A stretch of 64,000 nt of DNA, taken from assembly GCA_013816805.1 (NCBI GenBank), contig JACDDS010000001.1:271001-335000 (forward strand). The letters are read 5' to 3'. Below are positions 55,562-63,289 of the stretch, in pieces (positions within the stretch are counted from its first letter, which is position 1; each line of letters starts with the position of its first letter). The translations under genes and the position numbers were made by a program. Source of the stretch: Chitinophagales bacterium. Lineage in GTDB: Bacteria; Bacteroidota; Bacteroidia; Chitinophagales; UBA10324. A model generated the notes under the pieces. The model did no database searches, was not told where the DNA came from, and saw nothing but the letters and a program-made list of their open reading frames with translations.

Positions 55562-58500
55562 GTGAGAAGGTTAAAACCATGGGTAAAGAGGATCTCTGCT
55601 TTCATCCTGATAGCTATCGTAATGAACGAGATGGCAAACCTTTGCCAATCGCAAAGTGTAAATATCCCCCCGCTTAAATTTGATCACATCACCACGGAAT
55701 CAGGGCTCTCTAATAATGCCGTGTTCAGGATCATACAAGACAAAAATGGATTTTTGTGGTTCCTTACCTTCAATGGCCTCGATCGCTATGATGGCTGCTC
55801 GTTTAAGAATTACAGTTACTCTCCCGAACACTCGGATTATATCATGCCGGGTTGGTTTATCAGCATGGAAGAAGATAGTAGCGGTATGTTCTGGATTGGC
55901 GACGGCAATGCAGGCATATATTCTTTCAATCCCATTGCTGAAAAATTCACGCGCTACATTCATCAGCCGGGCAATGAGAATTCTTTGAGCGATGATCAGA
56001 TTCTTAGTATTGTGATCAGGAAAAACGGCCATATCTGGATACCCACCATACAGGGCCTCGATGAATTAAACCCTCACACCGGAATTTTCAAACATTACTT
56101 ACACAAGCAAGGTGATTCCACTTCCATCAGTAATAACTGTGTGGTCAGCATTTGTGAAGATGAAGAAAATAATTTGTGGTTGATGACGGCATCGCCAGGC
56201 GTAGATTATTTCAATCCCGGGACTGGTAAGGTGATGAATCATTTTATTTACGGTTCCGCTTCTTTAGTCACCAGTGATCTTAATTCAGGAACATTCGCAA
56301 TCAATCAAGGTAAAAACGGAAACATTTGGATTGGAAGCCGCGACAACGGCCTTTTTTGTTATAATACGCGTACAAAAAATGTGAATCATTTTTTACATCA
56401 TGAAAATGATTCATTCTCGATTTCCGACAATGCTGTTTCGAATACGTTTGAAGACAAGGAAGGAAACTATTGGATTGGAATGTTTAATGGTGGTCTGGAT
56501 TATTACGATCACACGTCGGAAAAATTTTCTCACTTCAATGAAATAAAATATCTTTCGTCGTCTCTTGGCGGAGTGCACCAGGTTCTTGAAGATCCCAGTC
56601 ATAAAATATGGATTGCATGCGATAATGGAATTTTTACTGTTGATCCTCAGAATAAAAAATTTCAACGTTATCAACATTCAGATGACGATTCGTATTCTCT
56701 ATCTAATAATTTCGTCAGTTCCTTTTACCGCAGCAGCCAGGGACAATTTTATGTTGGAACAGCCAACTTAGATCTGGCTGATGATTCATTAAAAAAATTT
56801 GATCGTTTTTCTTTATTGGAAAACGGAAAAAATATCCAGGACAATAGTGGTGTTTGGAACATTTATGAGGATAGAAAAAGGGTTCTCTGGTTTGCCACCG
56901 GCAATGGTTTAGCATCTTAATCCTGTTACCAAAGTGCATCATTGGTACCTTTACGATTCTCGCGATTCCAACACTGTAAGTGCGCAGAGTGTAACTGGCA
57001 TTATTGAAGACCGTAAGGGGAGATACTGGTGCACTACATGGGGAGGCGGGTTTGACGCATTTGATCCTCGCAGCGGGAAATTCCGGTCGTTCAAGGTTCA
57101 TGCTGGTACGAACTCCATCAGTACAAATCTTGTGGGTGGATTGTTTGAAGACTCACGAGGTATTTTATATATGGGAAGCGACAACGGAGGATTGATAACC
57201 TTTGATCCTGATAGTGAGAAATTCAAGGTTTACCGGCACGATGCAAATGATCCATCTTCCATCAGTTGCGATTTTGTTGAGGGAAGTTTTGCTGAAACAA
57301 AATCAACGGCCCCGGATCATTCCGGTAGCTTCATCTGGCTTACAACTAATGGAGGAGGCATAAATGCGTTTGATCCTTTAACAGGCAAGTTCAGAGCATT
57401 TACTACCAGGGATGGGTTAAGCACCAATGATGTGGTAACAATTGTAAAAGATAACAATGGAGATTACTGGCTCGGAATATTCAAGGGCATCAGTTGCTTC
57501 ACCCCTCCAAAAGATCCGTTTGATCCAAATTGTAAAATTCATTTTCGCAACTATGATGTGAGTGATGGATTACCTGCCGACGACATAAACAATTTCGCAA
57601 CCTACAAAGACATCGATGGAAGAATTTTTTTCGGCACGTACCGGCAAGGCATGTTTTGTTTTTACCCTCAGGATCTGAAAGACAACGAGTACCTGCCTCC
57701 GGTGTTTATCACTGACTTCAGACTGTTCAATCAATCCGTGATTGCAAATGATTCCACCCGGCTTTTATCATCTCCGATTGAAGACACCAAACAGATAGAA
57801 CTTTCTTATCGGCAGAATGTTATCTCTTTCACTTTCGCCTCACTCAATTACATTCACCCCGAAAAAAATCAGTACGCCTACAAGCTCGATGGTTTTGATA
57901 GAGACTGGACTTACACTGATGCTTCGAAACGCTTTGCCAATTATACCAATCTCAATGCAGGCGAATATACTTTCGAAGTAAAAGGAAGCAACAATGATGG
58001 TGTATGGAATGAAACACCGACCACCCTTCATCTCATCATCACCCCGCCATACTGGCAAACGTGGTGGTTCAGAATGCTGCTGATTAGCTTGATCGGTGGA
58101 ATTATTTATGCACTCGTCCGCAATCGGATGAATCAGGTTGTAAAGCTGCAGCGAATCAGGAATAAAATTGCAAGTGACCTTCATGATGATGTTGGATCTA
58201 CATTAAGTAGTATTTCTATTTTTAGTGAATTGGCAAAGCAGCAATCAAAGGAGGTAAGTCCGCTGCTCGATCAAATAGGAGAGCATTCGCGAAAAATGCT
58301 CGATACTATGGCGGACATTGTATGGACGATCAATCCTGAGAATGATAATTTTGAAAAAATAATCTTGCGTATGCGCTCATTCGCGTACAATCTCCTTGGT
58401 GCAAAAAATATAGCTTTCGAATTCGATGCCGATGAATCTATCAACAAGCTGAAGTTGCCAATGGAGGTTCGCAAAAATCTGTTCCTCATCTTTAAAGAAG

Positions 58501-58739
58501 CGGCAAATAATATGGCAAAGTATTCCGAAGCGAGCCGCGCACTCTTCTCTGTTAAATATTCCAATCACCAGATAAAATTTATGATTCGGGATAATGGGAA
58601 TGGATTTGATGAAGCCACCATAGAAAGAGGCAATGGATTGAATAATATGAAGCGTCGCGCAAAAGAAATCGGTGCTCAATTATTGATTGAATCGGGAGTC
58701 GGCAGCGGAACAAGTGTCGAATTAATTTTACAAACCTAA
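55562..58739 (+). pseudogene. Sensor histidine kinase of module 3, split by a 2-nt frameshift
   Basis: Two frames form one kinase like those of modules 1 and 2. The first (GTG 55562; signal-like VKRISAFILIAIVMNEMANL) carries about 450 residues of propeller repeats and ends FATGNGLAS. The second resumes from about 56916 with NPVTKVHHWYLYDS and carries the remaining repeats, the Y_Y_Y domain, a membrane helix, HisKA_3 (phospho-acceptor His in DLHDDVGSTLSS), N-box FKEAANNMAKYSE and G-box RDNGNGFD. Paralogues have GL(V/I)xY(D/N)P at the junction; restoring TA in TCTTAAT gives SYNP. The length, 3178 nt, is two short of a multiple of three. No ATG start is available. The paired regulator is intact. 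Confidence 0.82.
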
Positions 58740-58839
58740 GCAGTGGCATTGTCATTCCGAAAAAAAATGTACAGCAATATGTCAGTTTCTCGAAGCATTT
58801 TTCTCAGTGATGATCACACCATGCCCTAAACTTTAAACA

Positions 58840-59478
58840 GTGGATATCAACGTTACCATATTTGAAGACAATGACAGCTTGCGTGAGGGATTATTTCAAC
58901 TGATCAATGGTTCTATAGGATACAAATGTGTTGGCGCTTACCCTGATTGTGATCATATAATAAGAAGAATCGAAAATCATTTTCCGGACGTGGTTTTGAT
59001 GGACATCGAGCTGCCGGGTATTTCGGGTATCGAAGCCGTGAAAATTCTGAAGGAAAAATACCCGGTTTTAAAAATTTTAATGCAGACAATTTTTGAGGAA
59101 GACAACAATATTTTTAATTCTATTTGTGCAGGCGCGTCCGGATATATTTTAAAAAATACCCCACCAGCACGTATTCTTGAATCTATTCGTGAAATTTATG
59201 AAGGCGGTTCCCCTATGACGCCCTCTATTGCCAATAAAGTGCTTCAGATGGTGCAAAGCAGGTCACCGGTATTTGATTCGAAATCTTTCCAGCTGACAGA
59301 TCGCGAGAAGGAGGTGCTTACCTGCCTGGTAAAAGGCATGAGCTATAAACTGATTGCCGATGCTTGTTTTATCAGCGTGGACACAGTGCGCGGGCACATC
59401 AAGAATATCTATGAGAAACTGCAGGTGCATTCGAAAAGTGAAGCGGTGGCGAAGGCAATAAGAGGGAAGATTGTGTGA
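58840..59478 (+). CDS. LuxR/NarL-type response regulator (module 3)
   Basis: 212 residues with a GTG start (MDINVTIFEDND). Receiver with E9/D10, phospho-acceptor D55 (VVLMDIELPG), T of LMQT, and K of YILKNTPP; LuxR domain with LTDREKEVLTCLVKGMSYKL and DTVRGHIKNIYEKLQVHSKS. Unlike modules 1, 2 and 4 it is not directly joined to its kinase: 100 nt separate them, bounded by CAGTGG on both sides (58741 and 58839), which may mark an insertion. Confidence 0.92.
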   Translation: MDINVTIFEDNDSLREGLFQLINGSIGYKCVGAYPDCDHIIRRIENHFPDVVLMDIELPGISGIEAVKILKEKYPVLKILMQTIFEEDNNIFNSICAGASGYILKNTPPARILESIREIYEGGSPMTPSIANKVLQMVQSRSPVFDSKSFQLTDREKEVLTCLVKGMSYKLIADACFISVDTVRGHIKNIYEKLQVHSKSEAVAKAIRGKIV

Positions 59479-59550
59479 GGCTTCTTTTGAGTAGGGGCTG
59501 GGGTGAGGTCAGGGGCAATGGCAAAAGCATCGTGAGGGAAGATTGTTTGA
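59462..59550. repeat. 17-bp direct duplication flanking a 55-bp insertion
   Basis: GAGGGAAGATTGTGTGA at 59462-59478 (the end of regulator 3) is repeated with one mismatch at 59534-59550. The 55 nt between contain GAGGTCAGGGGC, similar to the arms of the palindromic repeats at 44205 and 47481. In modules 1 and 2 the corresponding position has one copy only. Confidence 0.6.
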
Positions 59551-59560
59551 TGAAAAATAA

Positions 59561-59588
59561 CCTCACAAGATTTAGAAAATCTGTAAGG
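59561..59588 (-). terminator. Terminator between regulator 3 and module 4 cargo operon
   Basis: Stem CCTCACAAGATTT / AAATCTGTAAGG with a 3-nt loop and a bulge; on the minus strand it is followed by GTTATTTTTC. Related to the stems at 41347 and 48249. Confidence 0.6.
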
Positions 59589-59602
59589 CTAATTCCTAAA
59601 AA

Positions 59603-60469
59603 CTATCTCATCAGATTCAAACAAATAGTTTCACTTTTATTTGCTGTTTGTAGCTTCAGCAAATAAATTCCGTTACCTACATCATTTCCGTTTTGATCAG
59701 TTGCATCCCATTGCAGCTCATGTGTACCTGTGTTTATAACTTCATCAGCCAGAATTTTCACAATCCTTCCGGTTAAATCATAAATGAGGATTGATGTTTT
59801 CTCTGATACAGATGTTGAAAATGAAATACGGGTTACATGCTGAAAGGTATTGGGTGAAACAGCAATGGAAGAGAAGATTTTAATTTGATGAATATCTGTT
59901 ATAACCGCGCCTGTATCTCCTGCAAGAATGGACTGATTCGGAATACTGTTATAGGCATAATCGAAAAGTGTAATACTGAACGGATCAGCAACTTTTATTT
60001 TTACCCAGCCATAATAATAATAACCTTTCCAATTAAGGCGTAGTGCAGCATAGGAAGTGCTTTGACTCCAGAAGCCAATCGGAGGAGGGCATTGACAGCC
60101 GAACTGGTGCGTAAAACAACTACGTGAATACAAGTCGCTACCATCTGTCCAAAATAAGGTGCTATCTATTACATTCAATTCAAGTTTTTTTACACCTTCG
60201 CCTGTTTCCCCTATTGAATCTACCACTTCATTTAGTGTATCTCCAAGTGATACACTGAAGTTTGTACCATTACAACCTGTAGCTTTTGCTAAGTTGAAGT
60301 TAAAATCTACTGTTCCATCATTATTTAAATCCAAGGGATAAATTCCGGTTGCACTCAATTTAAAATCAGGCGTCACATTAGTATACACGATCTGCCCTCT
60401 TACTATTTGAAAAAAGAAACTGAGTGCAATAATCAAAATGCAGTTGAATAAAATAGTTTTTGTTGTCAT
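59603..60469 (-). CDS. T9SS cargo protein, DLNNDG family
   Basis: 288 residues. Signal peptide to about 25 (IVRGQ). Residues 26-190: IVYTNVTPDFKLSATGIYPL, Ca-site-like DLNNDGTVDFNF, a Cys-rich loop (HQFGCQCPPPIG), YGWVKIKV and DYAYNSIPNQSILAGDT. The sorting domain begins IAVSPNTFQHVTRISFS and ends SETICLNLMR. Second gene of the module 4 cargo operon, 76 nt after the 60546 gene with an AGTCAG-type repeat between. Confidence 0.84.
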   Translation of the reverse strand: MTTKTILFNCILIIALSFFFQIVRGQIVYTNVTPDFKLSATGIYPLDLNNDGTVDFNFNLAKATGCNGTNFSVSLGDTLNEVVDSIGETGEGVKKLELNVIDSTLFWTDGSDLYSRSCFTHQFGCQCPPPIGFWSQSTSYAALRLNWKGYYYYGWVKIKVADPFSITLFDYAYNSIPNQSILAGDTGAVITDIHQIKIFSSIAVSPNTFQHVTRISFSTSVSEKTSILIYDLTGRIVKILADEVINTGTHELQWDATDQNGNDVGNGIYLLKLQTANKSETICLNLMR

Positions 60470-60545
60470 GATTAAAGTTTTAGTATTAAGAAGTCAAAAG
60501 CCGTTATTCAGTAAAAAGTAGTTCTCTCCAATGATGATTACTTTT

Positions 60546-61406
60546 TTATTTCATCACCGACAAACGAATCGTTTCACTCTCATTCACTGTCTGCATTTTC
60601 AAAAAATAAATTCCATCGCTTGCTTCATTTCCATTTTCATCAATTGCATTCCATTGGATTTGATGAATGCCCGCACTCATGGTTTCATTTGCAAGAATTT
60701 TTATTATCCTTCCGGTAACATCATAAATGATAATAGAAGTTTTTTCAGTTTGAGGCAGTGAAAAGGAAATGCGGGTTATATGCTTAAATCCATTTGGTGA
60801 AACAATAAGGGAAGTGAAATTTTTTATATAATGTATGTTGGTTGCAATTGATCCGGTATCTCCGGCAAGAATGAATTGATTGGGAATGCTGTTGTAGGCG
60901 TAATCATAAATAGTGAATTTGCCAATACTGATAACTATATTCAATCGTGCCCACCCGTAAAAATATTGACTTCCAATTTTAAATTTCAATGCCAGATAAC
61001 CATCAGACGATGTACCCCAGGCGCCGTTTGGTGGTCCACAAAGACCAGTGGCTCGGTTATGGATTTCTTTCTCCAGATTCAGATGTGTAATTGATGTCCA
61101 TGTAAGGTTGCTATCAATTACCTGATTAAGATTCAACTTTGTTTTTTCTGAATTAAGCGGATTTAAATTGAGCGAAACCAGACTTATTTTAGGACAAAGT
61201 ATTCCATCTTGAGCAATCAGAAAATCCGCGATTCCATCATTGTTTAAATCCAAATTGTAAGAGCCAGCATAATATGATTGATCAGGGTTTACATCTGTAT
61301 AAATAATTTGCGCTTTTGCAAATTGGCTGAGTAACTCCAATTGGAGAAAAATGGAGCACAGTGCAATAATCAAAATATAATTGCATAATCGCGTTGAAGG
61401 TTTCAT
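60546..61406 (-). CDS. T9SS cargo protein, DLNNDG family
   Basis: 286 residues from the ATG at 61406, where MKPSTRLCNYILIIALCSIF begins; the frame is open 13 codons further. Signal peptide ends AKAQ. Then IIYTDVNPDQSYYAGSYN, DLNNDGIADFLI, YGWARLN, DYAYNSIPNQFILAGDT and a sorting domain (IVSPNGFKHITRISFS ... SETIRLSVMK). Most similar to the 59603 gene, with which it shares the unusual SPNxFxHxTRISFS form of the sorting domain start. First gene of the module 4 cargo operon. Confidence 0.85.
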   Translation of the reverse strand: MKPSTRLCNYILIIALCSIFLQLELLSQFAKAQIIYTDVNPDQSYYAGSYNLDLNNDGIADFLIAQDGILCPKISLVSLNLNPLNSEKTKLNLNQVIDSNLTWTSITHLNLEKEIHNRATGLCGPPNGAWGTSSDGYLALKFKIGSQYFYGWARLNIVISIGKFTIYDYAYNSIPNQFILAGDTGSIATNIHYIKNFTSLIVSPNGFKHITRISFSLPQTEKTSIIIYDVTGRIIKILANETMSAGIHQIQWNAIDENGNEASDGIYFLKMQTVNESETIRLSVMK

Positions 61407-61424
61407 TTTGGTTTTTTTACGAAA

Positions 61425-61457
61425 TAAAGATCGCTTCTTAAACAACTTTTGTCAATA
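61425..61457 (-). promoter_or_regulatory. Promoter of module 4 cargo operon (TATTGACA-17-GATCTTTA)
   Basis: TATTGACA at 61450-61457 and GATCTTTA at 61425-61432 (minus strand), 17-nt spacer, 19 nt before the ATG at 61406. Both boxes are identical to those of the haloperoxidase promoter. Confidence 0.58.
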
Positions 61458-61513
61458 CCAGAAAGGGGTTTCTTTTTTAATTAAAACGCCAATTATCCCC
61501 CCAGTTTCTGGGG
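61458..61513. promoter_or_regulatory. Candidate operator of module 4 (CCAG...CTGG sites)
   Basis: A perfect palindrome CCCCAGTTTCTGGGG at 61499-61513 and a looser CCAGAAAGGGG at 61458-61468, about 43 bp centre to centre, directly upstream of the cargo -33 box and between the divergent promoters. Confidence 0.42.
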
Positions 61514-61536
61514 TGCAAAACTGTCTTATTAAGTGG

Positions 61537-61544
61537 TAGATTTG
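61537..61544 (+). promoter_or_regulatory. -7 element of fourth sensor kinase gene (TAGATTTG)
   Basis: Exact TAnnTTTG match ending 7 nt before the ATG at 61552, the same spacing as in module 1. Confidence 0.5.
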
Positions 61545-61551
61545 ATTCAGT

Positions 61552-62519
61552 ATGAGCGATAATTCATGGATTAAATGTTGGGGTTTTTTTTCTGCTGCAT
61601 TTCTTTTTTCAATGCACTCATATCCTCAATTATCAGTAGCTCCGCAGTTTGATTTCCGGCAGATCATTGCAGATCAAGGGTTGTCAAGTAATGCGCTATG
61701 CTCCATGTTACAGGATAAAAATGGGTTTCTCTGGTTCCTCACTCGCCAGGGGCTCGATCGATACGATGGCTATACCTTTAAAAAATATTGCTATAGCATG
61801 GACCATCCCGATTATCTCGTCTCGGGCGATTATGATGATATGGTGCAGGATAGCCAGGGCATCATTTGGATTGGAGCTAATGAAACTGGTGTCTGGAGCT
61901 TTGATCCCGTGGCTGAAAGTTTCAAACATTATCTGCATGAACCCGGTAATTCCAATTCGGTGAGCGATGATGGAACTACTTCAATAACGGTTGACAAAAA
62001 AGGAAAGGTGTGGATCGCCAATTACAAGGGATTGGATGAACTGGATCCACGGACCGAAAATTTCAAACATTTCTATCACCTTAACGGGGACAGCAGTACC
62101 ATCAGCAATAGTTTTGTAAAGCGCATCTGCACTGATGACGACGACAACCTTTGGATTGTTACAGCAGCACCGGGAATAGATTATTTCAATTCGCTCACAG
62201 GCAAAATGATTCATCATTTTAATTACGGTTCCACTGAATTCAGCACAGACAAAGCGTGTAGCGTGAGTTCTGGAAAGAACAATAACATCTGGATCGGCAG
62301 CACAATGCCAGCAGAGCCGCATTTTATTTGCATCATTCGGATCACACCATTCGATTAGAAGTTCGCGACAATGGAAACGGCTTCAGCACTGAGCACATAA
62401 ATAGAGGTAACGGAATTATAAACATGAAAAAGCGCGCTGAGGAAATCAAGGCTACGTTTATGATTGAATCGAAGCCCGGAGAAGGAACAACCGTTAATTT
62501 GAATTTTAAAGCAGGCTAA
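61552..62519 (+). pseudogene. Sensor histidine kinase of module 4 with large internal deletion
   Basis: The first 250 residues (signal-like AAFLFSMHSYPQ; repeats such as DDNLWIVTAAPGIDYFN) are colinear with the other kinases to NNIWIGS. At about 62300-62308 the sequence jumps to the HATPase end: the other frame reads ASRAAFYLHHSDHTIRLEVR, then DNGNGFSTEH, and GNGIINMKKRAEEIK to 62519. Most propeller repeats, the Y_Y_Y domain, membrane helix, HisKA_3 and N-box are missing, about 700 codons by comparison with the neighbours. The junction also shifts frame, so the first part ends at 62358. It cannot signal. The downstream regulator starts 2 nt after the last stop and is intact. Confidence 0.88.
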
Positions 62520-62521
62520 AA

Positions 62522-63202
62522 ATGAACATTAAGGTCGCCCTTTTCGAAGATAATGATCGGTTACGTAAAGGACTTCAGCTATTGATTGACGGATCAAAGG
62601 GATTTAGGTGCGTAGGTGCATTTCCAAATTGCAGTAATCTTATTGAAAACATACGTGAATTAAATCCTGACGTGGTACTGATGGATATCCAGATGCCGGG
62701 AATCAGCGGCATTGATGGTGTAAGGATGATCAAAGAAAATTTTCCAGAGATAAAAATATTGATGCAAACGATTTTCGAAGAAGATGAAAAAATATTTGCT
62801 TCTATATGCAATGGCGCCGAGGGCTATATTTTGAAAAATACCCCACCGGCTTTGTTGCTCCAATCCCTTCGGGAACTCTATGATGGCGGCGCGGAAATTC
62901 TGGAGGCAATAAGAGAAATTCATGAAGGCGGAAGCCCCATGACACCATCCGTTGCTAACCGTGTTTTGAAGATGGTAAAAAATAAATCTATTGAATTATA
63001 TCCTGATTCATTCGATCTCACCAGGCGTGAGACAGAGATTTTATCGGGTCTTGTGAAAGGCATGAGCTACAAAATGATTTCCGATGCCTGCACCATTAGC
63101 ATGGACACAGTTAGCATGCATATAAAAAATATATACAGGAAACTGCAGGTGCATTCAAAATCAGAGGCAGTAGTGAAGGCGATCAGAGGTAAAATTGTAT
63201 AA
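62522..63202 (+). CDS. LuxR/NarL-type response regulator with duplicated segment (module 4)
   Basis: 226 residues, 13-14 more than its three paralogues. Receiver with E9/D10, phospho-acceptor D55 (VVLMDIQMPG), T of LMQT, and K of YILKNTPP are intact; the LuxR domain has LTRRETEILSGLVKGMSYKM and DTVSMHIKNIYRKLQVHSKS. The extra 14 residues (124-137, AEILEAIREIHEGG) repeat the preceding LLLQSLRELYDGG in diverged form, at the last receiver helix and linker. Its kinase is deleted, so it is an orphan that might depend on another kinase or on acetyl phosphate. Confidence 0.92.
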   Translation: MNIKVALFEDNDRLRKGLQLLIDGSKGFRCVGAFPNCSNLIENIRELNPDVVLMDIQMPGISGIDGVRMIKENFPEIKILMQTIFEEDEKIFASICNGAEGYILKNTPPALLLQSLRELYDGGAEILEAIREIHEGGSPMTPSVANRVLKMVKNKSIELYPDSFDLTRRETEILSGLVKGMSYKMISDACTISMDTVSMHIKNIYRKLQVHSKSEAVVKAIRGKIV

Positions 63203-63289
63203 AAATTGCATCTAAGTTTTAAATTGAAGTAGTAATAGCTTTACAAAAAAGAATTGTGTAAAAAATATTCAATTTCATATCTTCAATAG

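Noticed and set aside
58740..58839. The 100-nt gap between kinase 3 and regulator 3 as a separate promoter or small gene
   Set aside because: No TAnnTTTG element with suitable spacing and no credible reading frame; only CAGTGG at both ends suggests an insertion, too short to rely on.
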